Shown: positions 1 to 10,426 of the stretch, piece after piece | Position numbering within the stretch: the first letter of the stretch is position 1 | Layout: each line of letters begins with the position of its first letter | Source of the DNA: Glaciecola sp. | Lineage (GTDB): Bacteria > Pseudomonadota > Gammaproteobacteria > Enterobacterales > Alteromonadaceae | Direction of reading: 5' to 3' | DNA length: 64,000 bases | NCBI GenBank assembly: GCA_018623155.1 | Contig: JAAZVZ010000005.1 | Coordinates: 62,001 to 126,000 of the forward strand | Notes under the pieces: generated by a model | Told to the model about the DNA's origin: nothing | Databases searched by the model: none | Seen by the model: only the letters and a program-made list of their open reading frames with translations | Translations under genes and position numbers: made by a program

Positions 1-373
1 TACTCATTTCTCTGTTAACCAGCAACCTTGGGAAATACAGCAGAATGTTATGGGGTATACCTATAAAGACATCACCATTAGGCTATTACAAGTATGGGGA
101 ATACCCGATAGTATAATTAATTTAATCAAACCTATTTATCATTCACCGCATCACATCGGTTCAATAGACGCAAAAGTGATGCAATTGGCTTACCATCAGT
201 CATTACATGAAACCTTCCCCATGTTTAATGATGATATATGTGAGTTACCTGAACAATATGCGATTAGCTTAGGGTTAAATCAAACTAGTCTAGAACAGTC
301 GGTTGATAATATACGTCTCAGTTTACTTACGGTAGTGAATGTATTCACCACCCGTGGTTTTGGCACAAGATGA
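1..373 (+). CDS. HDOD domain protein, C-terminal fragment (5' end outside window)
   Basis: The frame is open from base 2, so the gene begins before the window; about 123 C-terminal residues are present. The segment with LLQVWGIPDSII followed by an I-x-x-x-x-HSPHH stretch matches the conserved end of HDOD domains (a degenerate HD-type output domain found in signalling proteins), where a small helix precedes the conserved His pair. The remaining 60 or so residues are a helical tail without recognisable motifs. HDOD proteins usually act in signal transduction, and the actual role depends on the missing N-terminal part. An internal ATG at 50 is not the start because the HDOD match begins at or before it. 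Confidence 0.6.
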   Translation, partial: THFSVNQQPWEIQQNVMGYTYKDITIRLLQVWGIPDSIINLIKPIYHSPHHIGSIDAKVMQLAYHQSLHETFPMFNDDICELPEQYAISLGLNQTSLEQSVDNIRLSLLTVVNVFTTRGFGTR

Positions 374-374
374 T

Positions 375-1175
375 TTAGTCAAATACGCCAACAGTTTGTC
401 TTGATATAGCAAGACAGCGACCGTCCTCTGACCATATTGTTGCTTCTGTTGCACCATAGCCATGTTCAGCATGAATTGTCTTATCATGGTAAGCAAACCA
501 GTCATTAGCATTACCCTGTGGCAAAGGATGGAAAAACTCCACATTCCAATTGATGGTACTTGCCGGAGCAGGCCACTTTAGAAGTTGAATCAAAGTGGGT
601 GGGTAACTGTCTAATAAACCAATAAACGCAGCCTCACTCAATGGTGTTGTGAGATTTTTGTAACGCATCCAGCCCAAGTAATGGTCAGTTTTACGACCGG
701 TAAATGGTATACCACCTTCTTGAATCGCCAAATCAAAATGTTTCAAAAACTTGGGAACTACTTTTGGGATCGGAGGGAAAAAATTAGCATTCTTCTCTCG
801 TGTAAAATGAAGAGTTGGTTGATTATGAACGGTTATTTTTGAACGCCTATCTCGGGTAAAACATGCTTGACACACGACACATGTTTTGTCGTTTTGCGTT
901 AAATATGCAATGAATTGAGTAACATTTTTCCCCACCCGCAACGTTTGTACATCAATTTGACAGGGCGCTTCGGTAAACAAGGGGCCAACAAAATTTACAT
1001 TAATATTCTTAACTAGGTAGTGCTCAGAAACACGTTCCTTTATAGCTTGAAATAACAACGCAGTGGATAATCCCCCATAGACAGTTCTTCCTTGTGACCA
1101 ACTATCTTCTACAACAAGTTCGGCTCCATCGCTTAGGTGAGACAATCCTTGTTTTAAAATATCATTAATATTCAT
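375..1175 (-). CDS. Thioesterase-like double hot-dog protein (acyl-CoA thioesterase family)
   Basis: Protein of 266 residues. The N-terminal half contains a G-RTVYGGLSTALLFQA segment typical of the first hot-dog helix of TesB/4HBT_3-type acyl-CoA thioesterases, and the C-terminal half has a second hot-dog repeat ending in ATIWSEDGRCLAISRQTVGVF, the usual last strands of the family. These enzymes hydrolyse acyl-CoA to free acid and CoA in the cytoplasm. It converges on the HDOD gene with one base between stops and diverges from the hydrolase gene at 1256. It is distinct from the canonical TesB at 57117. Substrate cannot be told from sequence. Confidence 0.75.
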   Translation of the reverse strand: MNINDILKQGLSHLSDGAELVVEDSWSQGRTVYGGLSTALLFQAIKERVSEHYLVKNINVNFVGPLFTEAPCQIDVQTLRVGKNVTQFIAYLTQNDKTCVVCQACFTRDRRSKITVHNQPTLHFTREKNANFFPPIPKVVPKFLKHFDLAIQEGGIPFTGRKTDHYLGWMRYKNLTTPLSEAAFIGLLDSYPPTLIQLLKWPAPASTINWNVEFFHPLPQGNANDWFAYHDKTIHAEHGYGATEATIWSEDGRCLAISRQTVGVFD

Positions 1176-1255
1176 TTACTTGCCGTTCTGGTCTGATGAG
1201 TGATAACATGATTATATAGACTGCATAGGTAACTGCAAATGACTTTTAGTGATTG

Positions 1256-2032
1256 ATGAATATATCTTTTGTTCATGCAAACGGCATTCCTGCGCCAACG
1301 TATCAAATTCTTTTTGACCAACTACCCCATAAGGTTTTCGCAAAGCACCAATATGCGCATGATAAGCGATACCCATTGGTCAATGGTTGGGTACATCAAG
1401 TAGATGAGCTTTTTGCCTACCTTGATACACAAAAACTAAAAGAACCGGTATTGGCTATGGGGCATAGCTTTGGTGCTGTGATCTCTTACATGGCAGTCGC
1501 TAGAGAGCCAGAGCGATTTTGTGGCCTAGTAATGTGTGACCCGCCGTTATTAACGCACTTTTATGGACAGATATTTGAATTGTGCAAGAGAACATTTCTG
1601 ATCAACAAAATCACGCCCGCTCACGTCACCATGCAGCGAAAAAAACAATGGCAGTTGAGTGAAGATGTCGTTGACTATTTTGCAAAAAAACGTTTTTTTG
1701 CAAAATTTGAAAAACAAGCTGTGCAAGATTACGTTAGCAGTGTGACAACTAAAATTGAAAATACATGGCAACTGTCTTATCAACCTGAGATAGAAGCTCA
1801 AGTTTTTCGTACTATTCCAACAGACCTATCTCAGTATTTTGGACAAGTGTCTATTCCAAGCCTCTTACTTACTGGCCGAAATACGGATGTGACCATGCCT
1901 TTTTTGAGACGAAAGTTTTTGGCAAAGCAACCTAATTTTTTACACCAAGAAGTGCAAGGAGGTCACATGTTTCCACTTGAGTGTCCAAACGAAACCGTCC
2001 AGTCAATTAAGAACTATATAGAGGATTTATAA
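1256..2032 (+). CDS. Alpha/beta hydrolase
   Basis: About 258 residues beginning MNISFVHANGIPAPTY. The nucleophile elbow is GHSFGA (Ser71), the early HANG segment resembles the oxyanion-hole HG region, and the late QGGHMFPLE supplies the likely catalytic His; an Asp in the LLTGRNTDVT strand completes a plausible triad. There is no signal peptide, so it is cytoplasmic. A TTG at 1253 is in frame, but the ATG at 1256 is the better start. It diverges from the thioesterase-like gene, so a role in ester or thioester hydrolysis is plausible but unproven. Family assignment is firm; substrate is unknown. Confidence 0.8.
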   Translation: MNISFVHANGIPAPTYQILFDQLPHKVFAKHQYAHDKRYPLVNGWVHQVDELFAYLDTQKLKEPVLAMGHSFGAVISYMAVAREPERFCGLVMCDPPLLTHFYGQIFELCKRTFLINKITPAHVTMQRKKQWQLSEDVVDYFAKKRFFAKFEKQAVQDYVSSVTTKIENTWQLSYQPEIEAQVFRTIPTDLSQYFGQVSIPSLLLTGRNTDVTMPFLRRKFLAKQPNFLHQEVQGGHMFPLECPNETVQSIKNYIEDL

Positions 2033-2034
2033 TC

Positions 2035-3291
2035 TTATTTTTGTTTTTCTAGCATATCGGGGGTAACTAGCACGATACCATTGCTAGAAACGCGAAAGCC
2101 GCGACGTCTATCCTCATCATGATTAACCCCTATCTGCATACCGTCAGGGATCTGACACCCCCGGTCAAGTACCGCACGGCGAATGACACAATGTGCACCC
2201 ACTTCAACTGCAGGCAAAATAACGGTTTCATCCACGATAGAGCCACTATTGACCCTAACATTAGAAAAACATAGGCTTTTGTGGAGTTGAGCGCCAGAGA
2301 CAATACAACCACCGGAAACGACTGAATTGATGGCTTCACCAGGAAGATCATCAGCTTCTTTGACAAACTTTGCAGGTGGAAGCTGTTCTTGATAAGTCCA
2401 AATTGGCCAGTCTGCATCATATAAATTTAGGGCGGGAACCGGTTCGACAAGTTCCATGTTTGCCTGCCAAAAAGAATCAATCGTGCCCACGTCGCGCCAA
2501 TAATTTTCATTGCCGTTGCCTTCGCCAAAGACAAACGCTTGCACTTGATGATCTTCGATGATGCGTGGAATGATGTTTTTACCAAAATCGTGCTCAGAAT
2601 CGTTATCCGCTTTGTCATCTTCGAGAACGTTAAATAAAAATTCAGTATCAAATATGTAGTTACCCATTGAAGCGAGACAATTCTCTGGATCATCGGGTAG
2701 GGCGTCAGGTTGTTCGGGTTTTTCGGTAAAAGCAAGAACGCGTTTGTTTTCATCTACTGACATTACCCCAAACGCACCCGCTGCTTCTGGGATAGGGACT
2801 TTCATACAACTGACAGTCATCTTGGCCCCAGACTGAACATGTTGAGCAAGCATAGAACCATAGTCCATTCGGTAAATGTGATCACCAGATAAAATCATGA
2901 CGTACTTAGGGAGTTCATCACGAATAATATCTATATTTTGATATACAGCATCGGCTGTTCCTTGATACCAATCCTCTGAAAATCGTTGTGATGCAGGAAG
3001 GATCTCTACTGATTCGCCAAGCTCTTTTTTGAAATGTCCCCAACCGCGATTTATGTGTCGGATCAATGAATGAGATTTATATTGAGTTAAAATACCCACT
3101 CGGCGAATACCTGAGTTGATACAATTAGATAATGGAAAATCAATTATGCGAAATTTTCCACCAAAATATACAGCGGGTTTAGCGCGCCATTTAGTGAGTT
3201 CATGCAAACGCGAACCTCGGCCTCCGGCGAGAATAAGCGCGTATGTGTCCTTGGTTAAATTACTCACATAACGTGGGTTGTGTTGAGGCAT
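2035..3291 (-). CDS. glgC: Glucose-1-phosphate adenylyltransferase
   Basis: GlgC makes ADP-glucose from glucose-1-phosphate and ATP, the committed step of bacterial glycogen synthesis. The 418-residue length is normal. The nucleotidyltransferase signature [15 protein letters not shown] is near the N-terminus, followed by [20 protein letters not shown], the [11 protein letters not shown] segment and the [10 protein letters not shown] metal/substrate loop; the C-terminal third is the left-handed beta-helix regulatory domain. It converges tail to tail with the hydrolase gene, with only two bases between the stops. No glgA, glgB or glgP lies in the window, so it is isolated here, though starch-degrading genes lie about 11 kb away. 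Regulation is not visible. Confidence 0.95.
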   Translation of the reverse strand: MPQHNPRYVSNLTKDTYALILAGGRGSRLHELTKWRAKPAVYFGGKFRIIDFPLSNCINSGIRRVGILTQYKSHSLIRHINRGWGHFKKELGESVEILPASQRFSEDWYQGTADAVYQNIDIIRDELPKYVMILSGDHIYRMDYGSMLAQHVQSGAKMTVSCMKVPIPEAAGAFGVMSVDENKRVLAFTEKPEQPDALPDDPENCLASMGNYIFDTEFLFNVLEDDKADNDSEHDFGKNIIPRIIEDHQVQAFVFGEGNGNENYWRDVGTIDSFWQANMELVEPVPALNLYDADWPIWTYQEQLPPAKFVKEADDLPGEAINSVVSGGCIVSGAQLHKSLCFSNVRVNSGSIVDETVILPAVEVGAHCVIRRAVLDRGCQIPDGMQIGVNHDEDRRRGFRVSSNGIVLVTPDMLEKQK

Positions 3292-3394
3292 TTTCTATTC
3301 CTTAAATAATACATCCTACGGTGGTATTATACGCATAAAATCTTCTGACTTTCTAGATAAAGATGTCAGCATTTTTTACATTGTTTGTAAGGTA

Positions 3395-4300
3395 TTATGA
3401 ATGGGTTGGATAAGCTCTATTGACCAGCGATGGCGGTTGTTTGTTTAATTTAATACATATATTTTGCCCAACCTCAACGCACTTAGCTAAGTCAACTCCG
3501 TGCTCTATACCTAAGCCATTAAGCAAATACACAACATCCTCGGTAGCAATATTACCACTGGCACCTTGGGCATAAGGACATCCTCCTAAGCCAGCGATTG
3601 CAGAATCGATTCGAGTTATGCCAAATTCCAGTGCGGTACATAGGTTAGCTAACGCCTGACCATAGGTGTTGTGGAAATGGACTGCCACTTTTTCAGCAGG
3701 TATATGCGCCAATAACGTATCCAATAGTTCCGTTATTTGGCGAGGTGTCCCTACACCAATGGTGTCTCCTAGAGAAATTTCATAGCAGCCTAGTGCCAGT
3801 AATTCTTTCGCTACATTAAGTACTTCATTTGGTGTCACTTTGCCTTGATAAGGACAGCCGACTATAGTTGAAATATAGCCTCTTACTGGGAGATTTTGGG
3901 TGTGTGCAGAGTGTAATATTGTTTCGCAACGAGAGAGGCTCTCGGCAATGGTGCAATTAATATTTTTCTGAGTAAAAATGTTACTTGCAGCAGTAAAAAT
4001 AGCTATCTCGCTAGGGTTATGCGTAACGCATTCTTCGAAGCCTTTTTGGTTGGGAACTAGCGCACTGTATACAATATTCTCATGCCGGCTTATACCATCC
4101 AAAACACCCCCTGAATCAGCCATTTGTGGGACCCATTTAGGGGAGACAAAACTGCCGCATTCAATATGAGAAAGACCTGTATCACTTAATGCGTCAATTA
4201 ATTGTATTTTGTCTGTGACACTTAATGATGTGGCTTCATTTTGTAAGCCGTCTCTAGGTCCAACCTCAATCAGTGTCACTTTTTTGGGATAAATACTCAT
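3395..4300 (-). CDS. liuE: Hydroxymethylglutaryl-CoA lyase
   Basis: Last gene of the leucine/isovalerate operon: cleaves 3-hydroxy-3-methylglutaryl-CoA to acetyl-CoA and acetoacetate. The 301-residue protein has the DRE-TIM start EVGPRDGLQNE, the metal-binding HFHNTYG (His208, His210) and the family signature GLGGCPYAQGASGN with catalytic Cys241. Its start overlaps the end of liuD by 4 bp, indicating translational coupling. The acetoacetate produced would need a CoA-transferase or synthetase that is not in the window; the thiolase at 10427 could then finish the route. Also known as mvaB. Confidence 0.94.
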   Translation of the reverse strand: MSIYPKKVTLIEVGPRDGLQNEATSLSVTDKIQLIDALSDTGLSHIECGSFVSPKWVPQMADSGGVLDGISRHENIVYSALVPNQKGFEECVTHNPSEIAIFTAASNIFTQKNINCTIAESLSRCETILHSAHTQNLPVRGYISTIVGCPYQGKVTPNEVLNVAKELLALGCYEISLGDTIGVGTPRQITELLDTLLAHIPAEKVAVHFHNTYGQALANLCTALEFGITRIDSAIAGLGGCPYAQGASGNIATEDVVYLLNGLGIEHGVDLAKCVEVGQNICIKLNKQPPSLVNRAYPTHS

Positions 4301-6291
4301 GCCTTTGTCTCAGAGAGTAAACGAATTTCAATCAAGTTCTGTCCGCCATTGACCAATTGACCTTCGGTGCAGAGCACATCTTTTATGATCCCGGCAGTTG
4401 TTGCCCTGATGGCATGTTCCATCTTCATGGCTTCCAATATGACTAATGTCTGTCCCACTGTCACCACCTCATCAGGATGAACATTGACCTTAACCACTGT
4501 ACCGTTCATCGGAGCACTGTAATCATTGGGTGTTTCGTGGTTGCTATTTTGAGTAAAAGGCACGGTCCAATCTAAGGTATGTCCGTTACAGGATAGATAA
4601 CGATGTGATGCACTTTGGTAAAAGTATCCATGGTAGGAAACTCCGTCGATAACTGCGTGAAAATTATCTTCATTCATGTGCCATTGTGATATACAGACTG
4701 TTGTGTTGTCTAATGTGACAGTAGCACGTTCATCAGTCAGATTAATATAAGCAAAGCGGTCATTAGCTAATTTTATTGAGGAATACCCAGAATGATTGAT
4801 TCTAAACTGTTTGCGTACCCCCATCATTTGAGATTGATTTAGTAATTCATGTCTGACGGGAACATCATGTGACTGATATTCAAATAGACACATGGCCAAC
4901 AAGGACTCCAATATGTGTGCTTTGATGATTGACTTGTCATGCAAAGCCAATGCATGACGCTCTACAAACGTCGTTGTAAGCTGCGCATTTAAGAAGGCAG
5001 GGTGTTTTAAAATAGATTGGATATATTGCGTATTCGTTCGACATCCCAATATCACATATTCTTGAATGGCGAGATGTAAAGTATGAATCGCTTGCTCACG
5101 GGATGGGGCATGACTGATCACTTTGCTGATCATGGGATCATAATAAATACTGATTTCATCACCTTCAGTCACGCCACTATCGACTCGGATATGTTGGCTT
5201 CGCGGTTCTTTATACCTATGTAAAATACCCGTTTGCGGTAAAAAGTCATTTCTCGGGTCTTCTGCATATATACGAGCCTCAATGGCATGACCATGACAAG
5301 ACAGTTGTTCTTGTGAGTAGGGTAATTTCCCCCCGTTAGCAATATGTAACTGCCACTCTACTAAGTCCTGTCCAGTGATCATTTCTGTCACCGGATGTTC
5401 GACTTGTAATCGCGTATTCATCTCCATGAAATAAAATTGGTGCTGACCATCGAGCAGAAACTCCACTGTGCCTGCTCCGACATACTGGATAGCTTTAGCC
5501 GCTTGTACAGCGGCTTCGCCCATGGCTTTGCGTGTTGCATCTGACAAACCCGGTGCGGGGGCTTCTTCGATAATTTTTTGATGACGGCGTTGAATCGAAC
5601 AGTCTCTATCAAACAAATACACGCCATTGCCATGAGTGTCACAAAATATCTGAATTTCTATATGACGAGGTTCTTTGATGAAGGTCTCGATGAGTACATG
5701 ATCATTACCAAAGCTTTTCTTCGCTTCGCGTTTAGCGGTTGAAAGTTGTTCCATGAAATCACTTGCACTGTCTACTATACGCATGCCTTTACCGCCACCT
5801 CCGGCGCAGGCTTTTATCATGACAGGATAGCCAATCACATCAGCTTGTTGGGCTAGGAGCGCTTCATCTTGGTTATCACCGTGATAGCCTTTAGTTATTG
5901 GTACGCCGGCATCACTCATCAGTTGTTTAGCTTGAGATTTTGCCCCCATTGCACGAATAGCCCTGGAGGGTGGCCCGACAAAGATAATTCCGTATTGCGC
6001 ACATTTTTCAGCAAATTCTGTATTTTCAGATAAAAAACCATAGCCTGGATGTATGGCATCCACTTTGGCTTGTTGAGCAATGGCCAAAATATTGTCTTGG
6101 TTTAAATAAGATTGTGATGCCGATGCTTGACCGACACAATGCGCTTCATCAGCAAGCAATACATGCTGGGCGTGAATATCAATGTCCGAATAAATGGCAA
6201 TGGTATGTATACCAAGTTTGCGTGCGGTACGAATAATACGACAAGCAATTTCTCCGCGATTGGCGATCAATAAACGAGAAATTGGCCGCAT
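4297..6291 (-). CDS. liuD: 3-methylcrotonyl-CoA carboxylase, biotin-containing alpha subunit
   Basis: Carboxylates biotin and presents it to LiuB for conversion of 3-methylcrotonyl-CoA to 3-methylglutaconyl-CoA. The 664-residue protein has the biotin carboxylase N-terminal domain (LLIANRGEIACRIIRTARKL), the ATP-grasp glycine-rich loop KACAGGGGKGMRIV, the FMEMNTRLQVEHPVTE signature and a C-terminal biotinyl domain with EAMKMEH, Lys623 being the biotinylated residue. It overlaps liuC by 1 bp and liuE by 4 bp. The pairing with LiuB and isovaleryl-CoA dehydrogenase makes the methylcrotonyl assignment better supported than propionyl- or acetyl-CoA carboxylase. Confidence 0.94.
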   Translation of the reverse strand: MRPISRLLIANRGEIACRIIRTARKLGIHTIAIYSDIDIHAQHVLLADEAHCVGQASASQSYLNQDNILAIAQQAKVDAIHPGYGFLSENTEFAEKCAQYGIIFVGPPSRAIRAMGAKSQAKQLMSDAGVPITKGYHGDNQDEALLAQQADVIGYPVMIKACAGGGGKGMRIVDSASDFMEQLSTAKREAKKSFGNDHVLIETFIKEPRHIEIQIFCDTHGNGVYLFDRDCSIQRRHQKIIEEAPAPGLSDATRKAMGEAAVQAAKAIQYVGAGTVEFLLDGQHQFYFMEMNTRLQVEHPVTEMITGQDLVEWQLHIANGGKLPYSQEQLSCHGHAIEARIYAEDPRNDFLPQTGILHRYKEPRSQHIRVDSGVTEGDEISIYYDPMISKVISHAPSREQAIHTLHLAIQEYVILGCRTNTQYIQSILKHPAFLNAQLTTTFVERHALALHDKSIIKAHILESLLAMCLFEYQSHDVPVRHELLNQSQMMGVRKQFRINHSGYSSIKLANDRFAYINLTDERATVTLDNTTVCISQWHMNEDNFHAVIDGVSYHGYFYQSASHRYLSCNGHTLDWTVPFTQNSNHETPNDYSAPMNGTVVKVNVHPDEVVTVGQTLVILEAMKMEHAIRATTAGIIKDVLCTEGQLVNGGQNLIEIRLLSETKA

Positions 6292-7076
6292 TATTTGTCC
6301 TCATGCCATACGGGTTTTGTTTTTGCAAAAAATGCAGCGAGTCCAGCTTGGCCCTCGTTACCGACACGCAACGCGGCGATGGTAGCCACGGTTTTGTGTT
6401 GCAAAGATTCGTCTATTTCGTGTTGATGACATTCTAATAATAATCCTTTGGTTGCACTGATTGCTTGAGGTCCCCCTTTGTGTAATTGTGCGCATAAGGC
6501 AGCAACCGTACTGTCTAATTCACTTTCTGTCACCGCTTCATGAATTAAACCAAGTCGACGGGCACGCCGGGCAGAAATGACTTCCGCACTTAAAGCATAC
6601 CGTCGAGCATGACGATAGCCTATGGCATCAATGATATAAGGCATAATTGTGGCTGGAGCCAATCCTAATCGGACTTCAGATAAACAAAATTTGGATAATT
6701 TGGTTGCTATGGCAATGTCACAACAAGCGACCAGTCCAACGGCACCACCAAACGCGGCCCCATGGACTTTGGCAATGGTGGGTTTTGCAAGAGTATTTAA
6801 CGTCTCAAGCATATTGGCTAGGGACTGAGCATCTTGCATATTGGTTTCATAATCATACTGTGCCATGCGCTGCATCCATTGCAAATCTGCACCGGAACAA
6901 AATGTATTACCGTTTGCTTGTAAAACGACGCTTCTCACATAGTCATCTGCTGCTGCTCGATGGCATAATTTTGTGATCCGAGCAATCATCTCATCGTCAA
7001 ATGCATTATGTGAATCAGGACGATTGAGCGTAATGTACGCTGTGTGCTTTTCTGTGTGGTAAGTGACTTTTTTCAT
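6291..7076 (-). CDS. liuC: Methylglutaconyl-CoA hydratase (enoyl-CoA hydratase family)
   Basis: Hydrates 3-methylglutaconyl-CoA to HMG-CoA, the step before liuE. The 261-residue crotonase-fold protein has ITLNRPDSHNAFDDEMI at the N-terminus, the CoA-pocket segment FCSGADLQWM and the oxyanion-hole region KVHGAAFGGAVGLVACCDIA. It lies between the two carboxylase subunit genes: it overlaps liuD by 1 bp and is separated from liuB by 31 bp. The operon position fixes the substrate better than the sequence does, since crotonases are hard to separate by eye. Confidence 0.92.
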   Translation of the reverse strand: MKKVTYHTEKHTAYITLNRPDSHNAFDDEMIARITKLCHRAAADDYVRSVVLQANGNTFCSGADLQWMQRMAQYDYETNMQDAQSLANMLETLNTLAKPTIAKVHGAAFGGAVGLVACCDIAIATKLSKFCLSEVRLGLAPATIMPYIIDAIGYRHARRYALSAEVISARRARRLGLIHEAVTESELDSTVAALCAQLHKGGPQAISATKGLLLECHQHEIDESLQHKTVATIAALRVGNEGQAGLAAFFAKTKPVWHEDK

Positions 7077-7107
7077 TTAATATCCTATCAACCTGAACAC
7101 TTGGACT

Positions 7108-8721
7108 TCACATCCTAAAAATACCAAATCGTGACACTTCTATTGGAGCATTTAGGGCGCTGTGAAGTGCAATGATTAACACATCACGTGTGTCTGCTGG
7201 ATCTATCACCGCATCATCCCATAAACGTGCAGAGGCGTAATATGGGTGACCTTGTTGCTCATAAGTGTCAATGATAGGGCGCTTTATTGCCTCTAACTCC
7301 TCATCAGAGATAGTGGTACCTGATTTGGCATATTGCGCTGCTTTTACTTGTGCTAATACCCCAGCAGCTTGTTCACCGCCCATTACCGAAATACGCGCGT
7401 TAGGCCACATGAACAAAAATCTTGGATCGTATGCACGGCCACACATACCGTAATTTCCAGCGCCAAAACTGCCGCCGATCAATACTGTGATTTTGGGTAC
7501 CTTAGCAGTGGCGACCGCTGTTACCATTTTGGCCCCATGCTTGGCTATGCCGCCCGCCTCATATTGTTGACCAACCATAAACCCGGTAATGTTTTGTAAG
7601 AAAATAAGTGGAATTTTGCGTTGTGCGCACAACTCAATAAAGTGTGCACCTTTTTGCGCAGATTCCGAAAAGAGAATGCCATTGTTCGCCACAATCCCAA
7701 TGTTAATGCCATCTAAACGTGCAAAGCCAGTGACTAATGTAGTGCCGAATAAGGCTTTGAATTCCTGAAAATGAGAGTCATCCACAATACGGGCAATGAT
7801 GTCTCGCACATCAAATGGTTGTTTGGGATCTTTGGGGATCAAACCGTAAATATCTTTTGCAGAATAGCGAGGGGGAATGGACGGTTGACGATTGATATAC
7901 TCAATTTTGGGGCGGTTAAGATTGGCGACTATATCCCGTGCAATCGAGAGCGCATGATGATCATTTTCTGCTAGATGATCAACAACACCCGATGTTTGGG
8001 CATGCAACGCACCACCGCCGAGTGCTTCAGCTGTTACTGATTCTCCCGTGGCAGCTTTCACTAAAGGAGGGCCCGCAAGAAAGATAGTCCCTTGTTCCTT
8101 AACAATGATGGATTCATCGCACATTGCTGGTACATAGGCACCGCCTGCCGTACATGAACCCATGACGATCGCTATTTGTGGGATGTTTTGTGCGGATAAA
8201 TTGGCTTGATTATAAAATATTCGCCCAAAATGTTCCTTGTCAGGAAAAACTTCATCTTGCCTCGGCAAATTTGCGCCACCTGAATCCACAAGATAAAGAC
8301 AAGGCAGGTGGTTTTGAGAGGCAATCTCTTGGGCGCGAAGGTGTTTTTTAACCGTTAGTGGATAGTAGGTACCACCTTTGACGGTTGCATCATTGGCGAC
8401 AATCATACACAAGTGCCCGTGGATCAGACCAATACCGGCAACCACGCCGGCGCAAGGTACTTCTTCCTCATACACTTTGTAGGCAGCGAATTGACCAATT
8501 TCCAAAAAAAACGAACCGGGATCAAGAAGCGCATCGATACGCTCACGAACCAGTAGCTTGCCTCTGGCTTTGTGTTTCTCTCGAGCGGATTCAGAGCCTC
8601 CTTGCGTGATGCGAGCCACTCGTTGTTTGAGGTCGTTTACCTGTGCTTGCATGTGTGCAATATTCGCCTGAATATCTTCTGCTGATAAATTGAGTGGTTG
8701 TGAAAGTATCGTCATGTTCAA
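7108..8721 (-). CDS. liuB: 3-methylcrotonyl-CoA carboxylase, carboxyltransferase beta subunit
   Basis: Transfers the carboxyl group from biotin on LiuD to 3-methylcrotonyl-CoA. The 537-residue length is normal for this subunit. It carries the double crotonase fold of acyl-CoA carboxyltransferases: [20 protein letters not shown], then [29 protein letters not shown] in the N half and [38 protein letters not shown] in the C half. The ending SRFGIFRM is the usual terminus of these subunits. The start overlaps liuA by 4 bp. Confidence 0.95.
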   Translation of the reverse strand: MNMTILSQPLNLSAEDIQANIAHMQAQVNDLKQRVARITQGGSESAREKHKARGKLLVRERIDALLDPGSFFLEIGQFAAYKVYEEEVPCAGVVAGIGLIHGHLCMIVANDATVKGGTYYPLTVKKHLRAQEIASQNHLPCLYLVDSGGANLPRQDEVFPDKEHFGRIFYNQANLSAQNIPQIAIVMGSCTAGGAYVPAMCDESIIVKEQGTIFLAGPPLVKAATGESVTAEALGGGALHAQTSGVVDHLAENDHHALSIARDIVANLNRPKIEYINRQPSIPPRYSAKDIYGLIPKDPKQPFDVRDIIARIVDDSHFQEFKALFGTTLVTGFARLDGINIGIVANNGILFSESAQKGAHFIELCAQRKIPLIFLQNITGFMVGQQYEAGGIAKHGAKMVTAVATAKVPKITVLIGGSFGAGNYGMCGRAYDPRFLFMWPNARISVMGGEQAAGVLAQVKAAQYAKSGTTISDEELEAIKRPIIDTYEQQGHPYYASARLWDDAVIDPADTRDVLIIALHSALNAPIEVSRFGIFRM

Positions 8722-9884
8722 CGCGTCTCATTAAATAATTCACGTCCAATTAGCATGCGACGGATTTCTGAAGTGCCAGCCCCAATTTCATAGAGCTTTG
8801 CATCACGTAACAGGCGGCCAGTTGAATATTCGTTTATATATCCATTGCCACCCAATATCTGAATCGCATCGAGTGCCATTTGGGTCGCTAATTCTGCAGA
8901 GTACAATATCGCTCCAGCAGCATCTTTGCGCGTTGTTTCACCTCGGTCGCAGGCTTTGGCCACGGTGTAGACATAAGCTCTGGCAGCATTCATTTGAGTA
9001 TACATATCCGCGATTTTGCCCTGGATAAGCTGAAATTCTCCAATGGATTTGCCAAACTGCTGTCGTTCGTGAATATATGGCACGACAACATCCATACAAG
9101 CGCGCATGATACCCAAAGGTCCACCAGATAGGACTAATCTCTCATAATCCAATCCAGACATTAATACGGCAACACCGCCACCTTCATGACCTAAAATTTG
9201 GTCTTTATGCACAACACAATCGGTAAACACCAGCTCACATGTGTTCGAAGAACGCATACCGAGCTTGTCGAGTTTTTGTGCCTGACTGAATCCTGGCGTA
9301 TCCTTTTCAACAATAAATGCGGTGATCCCTTTGGAACTAGCATGTAGATCTGTCTTAGCGTAGATCACGAATACATGCGCATCAGGACCATTGGTTATCC
9401 ACATTTTATTGCCATTGAGGATATACTCATCTCCGTGTTTATCCGCACGTAATTTCATACTGACAACATCTGAGCCTGCATTGGGTTCGCTCATGGCTAG
9501 CGCGCCAATGTATTCACCTGAGATGAGTTTAGGCAAATACTTGGCTTGTTGCTCGGGATGACCATTTTGGTAGATTTGATTAACGCATAAGTTCGAATGC
9601 GCACCGTAACTTAAACCGATGCCTGCAGAGGCTCGTGAAATTTCTTCCATTGCAACCGTATGTGCTAAGTATCCCATGTCTGCACCCCCTAATTCTTCAG
9701 ATACGGTAATACCTAATAATCCCATTTCACCCATTTCTTTCCACAGATGGTTAGGAAATTGATTGGCTTCATCTGCACTTTGTGCAAGAGGGGCTATACG
9801 ATCCTGAGCAAATTGACTGACCATGTCTCGCAGCATGTCAATCTCTTCACCTAAGCCAAAATTTAACATCGGGTAATTAAGCAT
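8718..9884 (-). CDS. liuA: Isovaleryl-CoA dehydrogenase
   Basis: FAD enzyme oxidising isovaleryl-CoA to 3-methylcrotonyl-CoA, passing electrons to ETF. The 388-residue protein has the acyl-CoA dehydrogenase signature [16 protein letters not shown], the FAD-contact MWITNGPDA and the C-terminal [20 protein letters not shown]. The segment [17 protein letters not shown] contains Glu248, aligned with the catalytic base that is specific to isovaleryl-CoA dehydrogenases, unlike the C-terminal Glu of most family members. It overlaps liuR by 8 bp and is the first structural gene of the operon. Confidence 0.95.
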   Translation of the reverse strand: MLNYPMLNFGLGEEIDMLRDMVSQFAQDRIAPLAQSADEANQFPNHLWKEMGEMGLLGITVSEELGGADMGYLAHTVAMEEISRASAGIGLSYGAHSNLCVNQIYQNGHPEQQAKYLPKLISGEYIGALAMSEPNAGSDVVSMKLRADKHGDEYILNGNKMWITNGPDAHVFVIYAKTDLHASSKGITAFIVEKDTPGFSQAQKLDKLGMRSSNTCELVFTDCVVHKDQILGHEGGGVAVLMSGLDYERLVLSGGPLGIMRACMDVVVPYIHERQQFGKSIGEFQLIQGKIADMYTQMNAARAYVYTVAKACDRGETTRKDAAGAILYSAELATQMALDAIQILGGNGYINEYSTGRLLRDAKLYEIGAGTSEIRRMLIGRELFNETR

Positions 9885-10290
9885 GCTTTGGCCCTCTAGT
9901 GTGTGAAGACAATTCCAATAACTCTTCTTTACATCGCGCTTCGACTTCGTCTAATTCAGCCAAAAGCATTTGGATATCATGTAATTGTTGATTGAGCGTT
10001 TCTCGTTTTTGTTGCGTCAATTCCAACATGGTTTCAAGCTGTACGGTAGAGTTTGGGTCTGTATCGTACAGAGCAAAAAGCGTTTTTATCTCAGCTAATG
10101 AAAACCCCAAACGCTTTCCGCGAAGTATTAACTTTAATCGGACAGTATCTTTGGCATAGTAGATTCTATGAGTCCCTTCACGTACTGGGTGCAATAATCC
10201 TTGTTCCTCATAAAAACGAATGGCCCTGGTGGTTACATCAAATTGTTTTGACAATTCGCCAATGGTTATTGTGTTTGCTTGTTCATTCAT
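9877..10290 (-). CDS. liuR: MerR-family transcriptional regulator of leucine/isovalerate catabolism
   Basis: A 137-residue MerR-type regulator: N-terminal winged helix [26 protein letters not shown] followed by a long dimerisation helix with many Glu and Gln. It is the promoter-proximal gene of the liu operon and overlaps liuA by 8 bp, the organisation known for LiuR in many proteobacteria. The intergenic region upstream carries two TTTACGTAAA palindromes that match the known LiuR motif style, so autoregulation and control of the divergent thiolase are likely. There is no cysteine-rich metal-binding loop, which fits an acyl-CoA or organic effector. Confidence 0.92.
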   Translation of the reverse strand: MNEQANTITIGELSKQFDVTTRAIRFYEEQGLLHPVREGTHRIYYAKDTVRLKLILRGKRLGFSLAEIKTLFALYDTDPNSTVQLETMLELTQQKRETLNQQLHDIQMLLAELDEVEARCKEELLELSSHTRGPKHA

Positions 10291-10347
10291 ATTGATGCAG
10301 TACTTAGGTTGAAGTTATGTCATGGTTAATACATAATCTACAACAGG

Positions 10348-10378
10348 TTTACGTTTACGTAAAGCTTATTTACGTAAA
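10348..10378. promoter_or_regulatory. Probable LiuR operator: tandem TTTACGTAAA palindromes
   Basis: Perfect 10-bp palindromes TTTACGTAAA occur at 10354-10363 and 10369-10378, 15 bp apart; an extra TTTACG precedes the first at 10348. They lie in the 136-bp region between divergent liuR and the thiolase gene, about 60-90 bp upstream of liuR and 50-80 bp upstream of the thiolase start. LiuR sites described in gammaproteobacteria by comparative genomics have this ACGT-centred A/T-flanked form. The pairing suggests joint control of both transcripts. Confidence 0.75.
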
Positions 10379-10426
10379 CTATGTGTGTTTGCAAAGTACT
10401 CATCCAATGGTATGAAAGGAGGCCGT

